Of a DNA stretch of 64,000 nt, positions 10,670 to 18,753 are shown one piece after another. Below the pieces are notes generated by a model, which made no database searches, was not told where the DNA came from, and saw only the letters and a list, made by a program, of their open reading frames with translations. The stretch is from Bacillota bacterium (lineage in GTDB: Bacteria; Bacillota; Sulfobacillia; Fermentithermobacillales; Fermentithermobacillaceae), in contig DUVI01000042.1 in the NCBI GenBank assembly GCA_012841065.1, positions 1 through 64,000 of the forward strand, in the 5' to 3' direction. The translations under genes and the position numbers were made by a program. Position 1 is the stretch's first letter. Every line of letters starts with the position of its first letter.

Positions 10670-12235
10670 TCACAACGGTATATTGCCATGCTTCTTGCGC
10701 GATTGCTCGACCATTTTGGTCGCTGTAATCTCAAGTGCACTTATAACCCTGGGACGAAGTTCCTGGGGATCGATGACGTCGTCGATGTAACCTCGGCCCG
10801 CGGCCACATATGGGTTGGCGAACACTTCGCGGAATTCCTTGATTTTCTCTGCCCGCTTAGCAGCCGGGTCTTCAGCTTCGCTGATTTCTTTCCTGAATAC
10901 CACATTGGCGGCACCTTCAGGACCCATGACAGCAATTTCTGCATGGGGGAGCGCAAATACCATATCTGCGCCAAGATGCCTGGAGCACATAGCTATGTAA
11001 GCTCCGCCATAGGCCTTCCTGGTTATCACAGTCACCTTAGGCACGGTAGCTTCTGAGTAGGCATACAAGAGCTTGGCACCATGCCTGATAATCCCGCCGT
11101 ATTCCTGATCGACTCCAGGGAGGTACCCGGGTACGTCTACCAGGGTTACGAGGGGAATATTGAAAGCATCGCAAAACCTTACGAATCTGGAAGCTTTGTC
11201 TGAAGCATCGATATCAAGGCATCCGGCTTTAACCTGGGGCTGAGATGCAATCAGACCCACCGCCCTGCCGCCCAACCGTGCAAACCCTGTTATGATATTG
11301 GTTGCGAAGCACTTCGACACCTCAAAGAAGGCACCATTGTCAACCATGGAGTAGATTACGTCGTACATGTTGTACCCTTTGTTGGGATCAACAGGCACTA
11401 CTTCCCGCAGTTTAGGATCGCATCTTCCGGGATCGTCGCCTGAATCCACAAACGGAGGATCCTCCAGGTTATTGGCAGGGAGATATGACAAGAGCGTCCG
11501 CACCATTTCGAAACAGGTGCGCTCGTCAGGAGCCATAAACTGCGCCACGCCGCTTACCTGGTTATGTATAAGTGCGCCTCCCAGTTGCTCAGTGGACACT
11601 TCTTCCCCGGTGACGGCTTTTATCACCTGAGGCCCTGTAATGAACATGTTGGATATGCCTTCAACCATAAACACAAAATCAGTGAGCGCAGGAGAATACA
11701 CAGCCCCGCCTGCGCACGGGCCAAGGATCACTGATATCTGCGGGATTACACCTGAATACTTCACATTGCGGTAAAAGATGTTGCCGTATCCCTTGAGGGC
11801 ATCTACCCCTTCCTGGATCCTGGCGCCGCCTGAATCGTTCAAAGACACAAACGGAATACCAACTTTGGCCGCAAGGTCCATGCACTTGCAGATTTTTTCT
11901 GCGTGCATTTCACCCAACGAACCGCCGATCACAGTGAAGTCCTGGGCGGCAACGCACACGGCCCTGCCGTCAACCAAACCATACCCGGTAACGACACCTT
12001 CGCCGGGGGCCTCGACATCTGCCATGCCAAATTCGGTTGCCCTGTGGGTGACAAACGCATCGATCTCAACAAACGTGCCTGGATCGAAAAAGGCAGCTAT
12101 CCGCTCCCTGGCACTCATCTTGCCACGCTCGTGCTGCCTTTCGATTCTCTTCGGACCGCCGCCTTGCTCCACTTTACTGCGGCGTTCTCTCAGTTCCTTC
12201 AGTTTTGCTTCCAACTGCATCAATGAATCTGACAA
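10670..12235 (-). CDS. mmdA: Methylmalonyl-CoA carboxyltransferase/decarboxylase alpha subunit
   Basis: A carboxyltransferase of about 521 residues, of the MmdA/PccB family, that moves the carboxyl group of (S)-methylmalonyl-CoA to biotin. The two crotonase-like halves are visible, with the oxyanion-hole patterns GGSLGEMHAEK and SGGARIQEGV in the N half and GGIIRHGAKLLYA and KAYGGAYIAM in the C half. The start at TTG 12235 is favoured because a perfect GGAGGTGA lies 5 nt upstream; an in-frame GTG at 12250 overlaps that site. It is the first gene of the Na+ pump operon and is followed by the gamma, biotin and beta subunits. Confidence 0.95.
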   Translation of the reverse strand: MSDSLMQLEAKLKELRERRSKVEQGGGPKRIERQHERGKMSARERIAAFFDPGTFVEIDAFVTHRATEFGMADVEAPGEGVVTGYGLVDGRAVCVAAQDFTVIGGSLGEMHAEKICKCMDLAAKVGIPFVSLNDSGGARIQEGVDALKGYGNIFYRNVKYSGVIPQISVILGPCAGGAVYSPALTDFVFMVEGISNMFITGPQVIKAVTGEEVSTEQLGGALIHNQVSGVAQFMAPDERTCFEMVRTLLSYLPANNLEDPPFVDSGDDPGRCDPKLREVVPVDPNKGYNMYDVIYSMVDNGAFFEVSKCFATNIITGFARLGGRAVGLIASQPQVKAGCLDIDASDKASRFVRFCDAFNIPLVTLVDVPGYLPGVDQEYGGIIRHGAKLLYAYSEATVPKVTVITRKAYGGAYIAMCSRHLGADMVFALPHAEIAVMGPEGAANVVFRKEISEAEDPAAKRAEKIKEFREVFANPYVAAGRGYIDDVIDPQELRPRVISALEITATKMVEQSRKKHGNIPL

Positions 12236-12262
12236 CCGGTTCACCTCCACGATGAATTCATA

Positions 12263-12299
12263 AGGCCGCTACATTAGGCCGCTACATTGGCTCAGCCAA
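12263..12299. repeat. 13-bp tandem duplication next to a short palindrome
   Basis: The 13-mer AGGCCGCTACATT occurs twice head to tail (12263-12275 and 12276-12288), and the second copy runs into the palindrome TTGGCTCAGCCAA (12287-12299). It lies in the mmdA leader, 28 bp or more upstream of its start, between mmdA and rex. It may be a regulator site or a simple slippage product. Confidence 0.6.
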
Positions 12300-12468
12300 T
12301 ACTAAGCCCAAAGCTTACATTAAACCAAGCATAGCATAACACAAAGGCAATAAAGGTGGAAGCATAGTTTGAGTACCTCAGAAAGCGGGTTCTAGAGCGG
12401 TTGTCCTGGGTGTTTTGGACCTGCGATATAGTCCAATTTGGCCAGGATGACGTTACGCCTGGAAATCT

Positions 12469-13098
12469 CTACAGGTAAAAACCCAGCTCCTGAAGATCAG
12501 AAGTCACATCGCTGTTCTGGATCCTTACATGGGAAGGAACTTTGATCCTTACAGGGGCAAAATTCAAGAATCCCTTAATCCCCTTGGAGATCGCATAATT
12601 GACCACGTCCTGGGCAGCTTGTGCCGGAACTGCAATCACGCCGATCTTGATCTCATTGGAAGCCATCACTTGTTCCAACTCATGAAGGTGTCTCACAGGT
12701 ACGCCGTCTATTTCAGTACCCACCTTATCCGGGTCAACATCGAACAGACCCTTGACGACGAACCTGTAGTTGGGGGTGGTTTCCTTTCTCGAAGTCAGGT
12801 ACCTGGCAAGAGCGGTTCCAAGTTCACCTACGCCGACAATCCCTATGTTCATCTGCCTGTCGGCTCCCAGAATCTCTATGAGCTCATTTCTCAGGCCCAG
12901 GATGGGATATCCCACACCCTGCTTGCCAAACTCTCCGAACAGTGCCAGGTCTTTTCTCACTTGTGCGCTGTTTACCGCAGCCAGATCTCCGATTTCAGCC
13001 GACGAAATATAGTCATCAGGCCCTGCGTCTAAGTCAGTCAAAATCCTCAAGTATGTCACGAGCCTGCGGATTACTACATCCGGAATCTTGCTACGCAA
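12469..13098 (-). CDS. rex: Redox-sensing transcriptional repressor Rex
   Basis: A 209-residue Rex repressor, which senses the NADH/NAD+ ratio and represses fermentation and respiration genes when NADH is low. The N-terminal winged helix has VIRRLVTYLRIL and the recognition segment SAQVRKDLALFGEFGKQGVGY; the Rossmann motif is GIVGVGELGTALA. It starts at TTG 13098 with TAGGAG upstream. Length is normal. It sits between the Na+ pump operon and the Gx-type gene. A candidate operator is seen near gdh at 30792-30809. Confidence 0.95.
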   Translation of the reverse strand: MRSKIPDVVIRRLVTYLRILTDLDAGPDDYISSAEIGDLAAVNSAQVRKDLALFGEFGKQGVGYPILGLRNELIEILGADRQMNIGIVGVGELGTALARYLTSRKETTPNYRFVVKGLFDVDPDKVGTEIDGVPVRHLHELEQVMASNEIKIGVIAVPAQAAQDVVNYAISKGIKGFLNFAPVRIKVPSHVRIQNSDVTSDLQELGFYL

Positions 13099-13188
13099 TC
13101 GAGCTCCTACCCCCTTGCTGTTTCAGGTAAGTAAGTTTTTTCCTGTCTTTCCGCTATATTCCAAGACAGCCATGGGACTTCAGCCACA

Positions 13189-13707
13189 TTACCGCTTAGA
13201 CAAGTTTTCTGTGTAAACAATGATTCTCCCTGCAAGCATACCCACAAAAATCCCTGTAGGTATTGCAAACAGCAGGAGATACGGCAAGTAGAACATGACG
13301 CCGATCTGACGCAGGATCAAACTGGCCACAAGAAGCTGGGTAACGTTATGAGTGATCGAACCTGCAACGCTTATGCCTATAACCGACAGACTGTCTCCAA
13401 ACAGTTTCCTGAACGCGTACATCACAGCCGTAGACGCCAATGCTCCGGAAGTGCTCAGATAGTAGGCCACATTCAGGAAGGTTCCCGACAACAAGCTTCC
13501 CAACAGGGTCCGGAGGAAGCTTATCGCCATGGACTCGCCGGGCCCCATGGTCATTACAGCATACAGGGCCACGATATTGGCAAGCCCCAATTTGGCACCT
13601 GGAACCGTATAGGGAATTGGGAGCATAGCTTCAACCACATGCAAAGCCGTAGCTAAAGCAACCATTATTGCAATACGTGCAAGGGTTCTTACTCCATTGG
13701 TTCTCAA
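13189..13707 (-). CDS. Gx-type membrane protein (heptaprenyl diphosphate synthase component I family)
   Basis: A 172-residue integral membrane protein with about five hydrophobic segments. The pattern PGAKLGLANIVALYA is characteristic of the Gx transporter / 'heptaprenyl diphosphate synthase component I' family, relatives of ECF-type S components, often found beside NusG-like or RnfG-like genes. Its TTG start overlaps the stop of the upstream polymerase gene by 4 bp (TTGA), implying translational coupling. Its actual substrate is unknown. Confidence 0.8.
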   Translation of the reverse strand: MRTNGVRTLARIAIMVALATALHVVEAMLPIPYTVPGAKLGLANIVALYAVMTMGPGESMAISFLRTLLGSLLSGTFLNVAYYLSTSGALASTAVMYAFRKLFGDSLSVIGISVAGSITHNVTQLLVASLILRQIGVMFYLPYLLLFAIPTGIFVGMLAGRIIVYTENLSKR

Positions 13708-14999
13708 GTCCGTTTACGCCACCATTCCAGCAATACTTGCGATAAAGTTTGTTTCTCGTTCATTTTCGGATTCTGCAGAACTACATCTTCCAGATATTCG
13801 AGAGCTTCCCCCACAACCTCTCCCTGCTCCACACCCAAACGCTCCATAATTCCGTTTCCGTCAAGCGCGATGTTCGTGAAGTCCTGGCATTCAGAGTTAA
13901 ACACTGACCAGAACCCTGCAGCCAGAAACAAATATCCTTTTGGCAGGCCACTGTTGCCAAGGCCCAGCCACACTGCCCGTTTTGCTTCCATCAGACGTTC
14001 AAGCTGCCTGGTTCCCCAATGGTAAACTATCCTTCTTGCCAGGTACCCTGGATCGCTATTGTATGCCTGTGATTGTTTCCACAAACCTGAATGGCCTTTT
14101 GGGAGCGTACGCTTATCGAGAATGATTTCAGGATCACAATTTAGAGCTAACCATTCAACTTCTTTCGCCAAACTTACAGGTAAGTTGAACCTGAGTTTCA
14201 GGATATCTGCATCAGTTTCGGTTATCCCCAACAACACCCCCAATCTTGTTGCAAGGTCCGGCTGACATACGGAAATGCCGACTGCTGCCTGATTGGGAGC
14301 TTTGTCCACTTCAGGCAAGACCACAGCGCTTATGCCGTATTCGTACAGGTCCACTATACCTTGATAAGCAGACGGAGACACCAGGATACGCTTTACCTCG
14401 GCAAATACCCTCTCGCCAGGCAGCTGGGACAACAGGCCCTTACATGCCCGGATAGCTTCGACCAACTCAGCATCTAAGTTCAACCCGAGGCACGTTTTCA
14501 GCCTTACCGCTCTCAAGATCCTCAGGGGATCTTCCTCAAACCGCTCTGAGGCAAGCCCCACGCATACAAGCGCCCGGCGCTCAAGGTCATTGAGCCCTCC
14601 GAAAGGATCGAAAATCTCACCGGTAAAAGGATCCCAGGCCATGGCGTTGATGGTAAAGTCCCTGCGTTCCAGGTCTTTCTCCAACGGCACCCCAAACATC
14701 ACCTGGCTGGGGTGACGTTTATCATGGTAATCCTTCTCAGCCCGCAGGGAAACCACGTCCACATCTCCAACTGAAACCCTGCCGTACTCAATCCCTACAG
14801 TACATGCCCCCGGGAACACACGCAATACCTGATGAGGATCCATATTGACAGCAATATCCCAGTCTAACGGTTGCTTTCCAAGCAAAACATCCCTTACCGG
14901 GCCACCTACGATTAGGGGATTGCCACCGCTGTCTCTAAGAGCTGAAGCTATAGCCAGTACCTTGAAAGGTATTTTGCTGGGATCGATGTATCCTCTCAT
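13704..14999 (-). CDS. CCA-adding enzyme / poly(A) polymerase (class II nucleotidyltransferase)
   Basis: A class II tRNA nucleotidyltransferase/poly(A) polymerase of about 431 residues. The head motif VGGPVRDVLLG and the catalytic carboxylates DWDIAV are near the N terminus, followed by RRDFTINAMAWDP and the ATP/CTP-selecting EDPLRILRAVR. ATG 14999 is chosen because the in-frame extension to 15149 lies wholly inside the GGDEF gene and is unlike the family. Even so, the start overlaps the GGDEF gene by 65 bp. Whether it adds CCA or A residues cannot be told by eye. Confidence 0.9.
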   Translation of the reverse strand: MRGYIDPSKIPFKVLAIASALRDSGGNPLIVGGPVRDVLLGKQPLDWDIAVNMDPHQVLRVFPGACTVGIEYGRVSVGDVDVVSLRAEKDYHDKRHPSQVMFGVPLEKDLERRDFTINAMAWDPFTGEIFDPFGGLNDLERRALVCVGLASERFEEDPLRILRAVRLKTCLGLNLDAELVEAIRACKGLLSQLPGERVFAEVKRILVSPSAYQGIVDLYEYGISAVVLPEVDKAPNQAAVGISVCQPDLATRLGVLLGITETDADILKLRFNLPVSLAKEVEWLALNCDPEIILDKRTLPKGHSGLWKQSQAYNSDPGYLARRIVYHWGTRQLERLMEAKRAVWLGLGNSGLPKGYLFLAAGFWSVFNSECQDFTNIALDGNGIMERLGVEQGEVVGEALEYLEDVVLQNPKMNEKQTLSQVLLEWWRKRT

Positions 15000-16545
15000 G
15001 AGTCTTAGCTTTTGCTGCCAGAAGTTTGTCGTCAGCTGCTGCCACCAACAACCGTGACTCAACCCCGTCCATGGGATAGCATGATATACCGAAAGATGCA
15101 CTGGGAACCGGAACGTGCCTTCCCGACGGGTCTGTGAGCGTTGCATCAAGCCAACCTCTTATCACGGCCTTTACGCGCTCGCATGCCACTTCAGGACTAA
15201 CCCCGGGCAGCAAAACTATGAACTCGTCACCTCCGAACCTGCCTACTATATCATTGGCCCTGAACCCTCTCGTGAGGCTTTCGGCAATGTGCATCAATAC
15301 CAGATCGCCTGCCAGGTGTCCGAAATTGTCGTTCACAAATTTTAACCTGTCTACGTCGAGCAAGATAATCGAGATGCACTCAGGGTACTTATTGTGTTTC
15401 GCGCCTTGTATGAACCTTTCCAGGGCAGACACTATGCTGCTCCTATTATACAACCCGGTCAGGTTGTCAGTCTCGGCCGCTTTTTTGACCTGCCTGTGCA
15501 ATTGGGCCACCTCCAATGCCGACGCGATGTGGCCTGCAACTGCCATGAGCAGTTTGACATCTGTCGGCGTGAAGCCATACTTCTCAGCTTTTTGCACAAC
15601 CAATACTCCCAGCCGTTTTCCCCGCACCTCAAGGGGCACATGCAATTCTGAAGCTACCTCAGGCGTGCCTTGATAATACCTGTCGTCTACCCTCACATCC
15701 GGCACATTCTGAGGCTGGCCGTGTTCCATGACCCACCATGAAATCCCTGTTCCACGAGGGACCTTGAGCCCGAGTACCTTTTGGGACATTCCCAAACCGG
15801 CAGAAAGCACGAGGTTCTGTCCGCCTTCGTCTGGGAGTAAGATAGAACAGTCGGTATACCGCATCTCCGTTGACACAATGTATAAGATGTGATTGAGCAG
15901 GTCATCTAGATCCAGCAACCTCCTCATCTCTTGACTGATTCGGAATATTACCCTCATTTCCTTCGACAGGATGGTTTCGGTATCGATGTCCTGTTGCTCA
16001 ATCAGCGTGTGGGGGCCGTAGGAAACCACATTCCATCCCGGATCAGGTTCACCTGGATACAAGACATCTTCAGGCCGGTCATCGATGCAGGACACACCTT
16101 TGATGGTTACGACAGTCTTCAGCCGGCTTTGTTGCGGCGGCTGAGGTGTTTCTGATGTCTCATGGGTTACGACAGTCTTCAGCTGGCTTTGTTGCGGCGG
16201 GCCAACGGGCGCGGCAACAAACTTCAGAGTCCGCTTCTGGTTGCGGCCTAGATACTCAACCTGGCAATCAAACCTGAGATCTTGTCCGGCAGGCGAAGCG
16301 CTTTCTACAAGGTCAATCCACCTGGCAAACTCATTGTGACCCACAGCATGCAAGTCAGCAACGTGGCGCATGAACTCCCCAAAGCCCCGCCCCGCGATCT
16401 CTTGTCCGGCGCAGCTAAGGAGCAAAGCTGCTTTTTGATTGGCAAAGGCAATGCAACCTGTTGAGTCTACCAACAGAATCCCTGCATCAATCCCGTTGAG
16501 TGCCGATTCGAGTTCCTCTTGCGAGAAAGCAAATCTGACGTTCAC
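14935..16545 (-). CDS. PAS-GAF-GGDEF diguanylate cyclase
   Basis: A cytosolic signalling protein of about 536 residues. A PAS-like domain (about residues 5-125) precedes a Gln/Pro-rich linker that contains a duplicated 20-residue unit, a GAF domain (about 200-345), and a C-terminal GGDEF domain with an intact RFGGDEF active site and the DVDRLKFVNDNFGH metal motif. It should make c-di-GMP. GTG 16545 is preferred because a GGGGGTGA site lies just upstream; a GTG at 16575 is in frame but lacks one. The 3' end runs 65 bp into the downstream nucleotidyltransferase gene. No transmembrane segment is seen. Confidence 0.92.
   Translation of the reverse strand: MNVRFAFSQEELESALNGIDAGILLVDSTGCIAFANQKAALLLSCAGQEIAGRGFGEFMRHVADLHAVGHNEFARWIDLVESASPAGQDLRFDCQVEYLGRNQKRTLKFVAAPVGPPQQSQLKTVVTHETSETPQPPQQSRLKTVVTIKGVSCIDDRPEDVLYPGEPDPGWNVVSYGPHTLIEQQDIDTETILSKEMRVIFRISQEMRRLLDLDDLLNHILYIVSTEMRYTDCSILLPDEGGQNLVLSAGLGMSQKVLGLKVPRGTGISWWVMEHGQPQNVPDVRVDDRYYQGTPEVASELHVPLEVRGKRLGVLVVQKAEKYGFTPTDVKLLMAVAGHIASALEVAQLHRQVKKAAETDNLTGLYNRSSIVSALERFIQGAKHNKYPECISIILLDVDRLKFVNDNFGHLAGDLVLMHIAESLTRGFRANDIVGRFGGDEFIVLLPGVSPEVACERVKAVIRGWLDATLTDPSGRHVPVPSASFGISCYPMDGVESRLLVAAADDKLLAAKAKTHERIHRSQQNTFQGTGYSFSS
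16105..16200. repeat. 36-bp direct repeat, 60-bp period, in the GGDEF gene
   Basis: Two 36-bp copies (16105-16140 and 16165-16200) differ at one base and are exactly 60 bp apart, so the duplication is in frame. It encodes two copies of QQSxLKTVVT in the linker between the PAS and GAF domains. This looks like a recent in-frame tandem duplication. Confidence 0.85.
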
Positions 16546-16653
16546 TTTGTCACCCCCTTTGTAGTTACTTTTCACAACGGTTCATACAGTATTTCGGATT
16601 TATGGGAATGGGATTGATATTATCCAGAATACGGCAAGCTGTGCTGTGGATAG

Positions 16654-17406
16654 TTAAGCTAAGGTATGGTTGTTGATGCCAGATCTCCGCTTGAGATATG
16701 CGAAACAACCCAAACCGGCTGCAAGTAACAGGACAGAAAACCATTGGGCATAGCTCAACCCTAACACGAAACTGTGGTTCTCCCTGAAAAACTCAAGGGC
16801 AAACCGTATGGCCGCATATCCAGAGAAGTAAATTGAGAACAAACCGCCGTCAAACTTCACCCGTTCGGACATTTTCAACAATAGGATAAACAGCAGGAAG
16901 TCAGCTATGCTTTCATAAATCGGATAGGGATGTCTCAATCCCGGAGCGTATCTGGTAAGCACACCCCACGCGCCGCCGGTCAATGTCCCGTAACAGCAGC
17001 CATTGAACAGGCAGCCCCATCTGCCGATTGATTGTCCCAAAGCAACTCCCGGAACTACTATGTCAAGCAGTTGTCCCAGGCGCACCTTTTTCACATGGCA
17101 ATACACGATTACGGCAATTAGCCCCCCGAGGAGTACACCGTGGATTGACAGGCCGCCGTCCCTGAGATCCAACACCGCCTGCAAATCCTGATAGCTCGCG
17201 GGGTTCAATGCCATGTGAAGCAATCTGCCGCCCAGAACCCCGGCTACGAATAACAAGATAAAGAAATCGAACAGGGAGTCCGGATCCACTCCTTTTTTGA
17301 GAGCCATTTTGACTGCTACTCTGGCACCAAGCACATACCCCAACCCGACCATAAGGCCGTAAGAGTAGAATTTTATCCCGCCTAGAGTGAAAAGCACAGG
17401 CTTCAT
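16654..17406 (-). CDS. lgt: Prolipoprotein diacylglyceryl transferase
   Basis: A 250-residue membrane enzyme that transfers diacylglycerol from phosphatidylglycerol to the lipobox cysteine of prolipoproteins. The Lgt signature GRWGCLFNGCCYGT is clear, the conserved HG pair is in SIHGVLLGG, and about seven hydrophobic helices are present. ATG 17406 has AGAGGTGAT 4-5 nt upstream; the in-frame extension to 17460 lacks support. It is transcribed away from a divergent small membrane-protein gene at 17504. Confidence 0.95.
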   Translation of the reverse strand: MKPVLFTLGGIKFYSYGLMVGLGYVLGARVAVKMALKKGVDPDSLFDFFILLFVAGVLGGRLLHMALNPASYQDLQAVLDLRDGGLSIHGVLLGGLIAVIVYCHVKKVRLGQLLDIVVPGVALGQSIGRWGCLFNGCCYGTLTGGAWGVLTRYAPGLRHPYPIYESIADFLLFILLLKMSERVKFDGGLFSIYFSGYAAIRFALEFFRENHSFVLGLSYAQWFSVLLLAAGLGCFAYLKRRSGINNHTLA

Positions 17407-17503
17407 ACGATCACCTCTATCAATCATACCACCCAGGAATAGTAGCATACCATTCAACACATGCTATCAACATAAAACACAATCCGGCGGGAGGGCAACC
17501 ACA

Positions 17504-17911
17504 GTGTCTGGAAGACAACGGATAGCTTATGTGTGCCTGGGAGTTGTTATCGGTGTATGTTTGTCTATGGGAACGCTCGCAGGCTTAGCTTACTATGCAC
17601 CCCATGTTATCCTCGATTTACAGCAGGCGATCTCCGGAACCGTCTTGGACGATGACCCTGCGCAGGCTTTGTTGGATCAATCCATGGTAAAATCTCTCGT
17701 TCAAGATATCCTGTGTTCAGAGCAAGGAAAAGCCCTGGTAAACGATATCATACGCAATCAGGCGCCATCGACCTTCAGGCAAATGCTCGATGAAGCCATG
17801 GCCTCGCCGGAATTCCGGGCAGCCCTGGGAGAAGCGTTAGGCTCGTTCCTCAACAGCGACGAAGGAACCGAGTTAATGAGACGTCTGACACAACAGATAA
17901 TGACCCAATGA
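17504..17911 (+). CDS. Unknown small membrane-anchored protein
   Basis: A 135-residue protein of unknown function. An N-terminal hydrophobic segment (about residues 7-31) acts as a signal anchor. The rest is predicted helical and polar, with the repeated style MVKSLVQDIL / LVNDIIRNQ / FRQMLDEAM / FRAALGEALG. GTG 17504 is chosen because GGAGGG lies 8 nt upstream; the longer open frame to 17387 overlaps lgt antisense. It is the only plus-strand gene in this stretch, divergent from lgt and convergent with the ABC ATPase gene. I recognise no family. Confidence 0.7.
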   Translation: MSGRQRIAYVCLGVVIGVCLSMGTLAGLAYYAPHVILDLQQAISGTVLDDDPAQALLDQSMVKSLVQDILCSEQGKALVNDIIRNQAPSTFRQMLDEAMASPEFRAALGEALGSFLNSDEGTELMRRLTQQIMTQ

Positions 17912-17938
17912 GCAAGAAGAGCACTCCTCCGGAGCGCC

Positions 17939-18673
17939 CTAAGCTGAAACGTCGGGCTGAGGCATAGCAGCCAGCAGTTCCCTGGCATCCAGGCGGTCTT
18001 CAACCATTTCATCTGAAATGATCCTGCCGTCTTTGAGCGAGATTACCCTCTCTGAATGCCTGGCAATGTCGGGATCGTGGGTTACCAGGACGATTGTTAT
18101 GCCTTGTCTATGGAGTTCTTGAAAGATCACCATTATCTCTTCGCCTGACCGGGAATCCAGGTTTCCTGTAGGCTCATCCGCCAAAATCACTTTGGGCCCG
18201 CCTACAATCGCGCGGGCAATAGCCACCCTCTGCTGCTCTCCGCCTGACATCTCATTGGGTCTGTGCTGAGCTCTCTTAGCGAGGCCCACAGCTTCTAAAG
18301 CTTTGGCAGCCCTTTCACGCCGTTCCCGCGGGGACACCCCTCTGTATATCAAGGGCAGCTCCACGTTGGACGTTGCATCGACCCTCGACAGCAGGTTATA
18401 GGCTTGAAAAATGAAGCCAATGCATTTGTTACGTATATCAGCCAGCTCATTATCTGATTTCTTGCTCACATCTTCGCCGTCAAGGTAATATTCGCCCGAT
18501 GTGGGCCTATCGAGACATCCCAGGATATTCATCAAGGTTGACTTGCCTGACCCAGAGGGCCCCATTATGGCAACAAACTGGCCTTTTGGAATCTCCATAT
18601 CAACTTCCCTGAGGGCAGGTACCGTGATCTTGCCCATTTGGTATGCTTTTGTCAGTCCGCAGATCTTTATCAT
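17939..18673 (-). CDS. MacB/LolD-type ABC transporter ATP-binding protein
   Basis: A 244-residue ATPase of the MacB/LolD/FtsE type. The Walker A motif is GPSGSGKST, the Q-loop lies in FIFQAYNLL, the signature is [15 protein letters not shown] and Walker B is [12 protein letters not shown], all intact. ATG 18673 has GGAGGTG 8 nt upstream; the longer frame to 18739 is unlikely. Such ATPases normally pair with a MacB/FtsX-like permease, but none is next to it. It follows the large secreted protein gene (80 bp gap), with which it may be co-transcribed. Confidence 0.93.
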   Translation of the reverse strand: MIKICGLTKAYQMGKITVPALREVDMEIPKGQFVAIMGPSGSGKSTLMNILGCLDRPTSGEYYLDGEDVSKKSDNELADIRNKCIGFIFQAYNLLSRVDATSNVELPLIYRGVSPRERRERAAKALEAVGLAKRAQHRPNEMSGGEQQRVAIARAIVGGPKVILADEPTGNLDSRSGEEIMVIFQELHRQGITIVLVTHDPDIARHSERVISLKDGRIISDEMVEDRLDARELLAAMPQPDVSA

Positions 18674-18753
18674 TTGTTTGCACCTCCGGCTCAGGCTTGC
18701 CTTTGTATTCCTGACGCAATATCTGCCATCAAGTTCCATAGAGTGTTGCTTAG

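Noticed and set aside
13143-13169. 7-bp inverted repeat between rex and the Gx-type gene as terminator
   Set aside because: Short stem, long loop and no U-tract on either strand.
13704-15149. Longer N terminus (start 15149) for the CCA/poly(A) polymerase
   Set aside because: The extra 50 residues lie inside the GGDEF gene in another frame and do not resemble the family.
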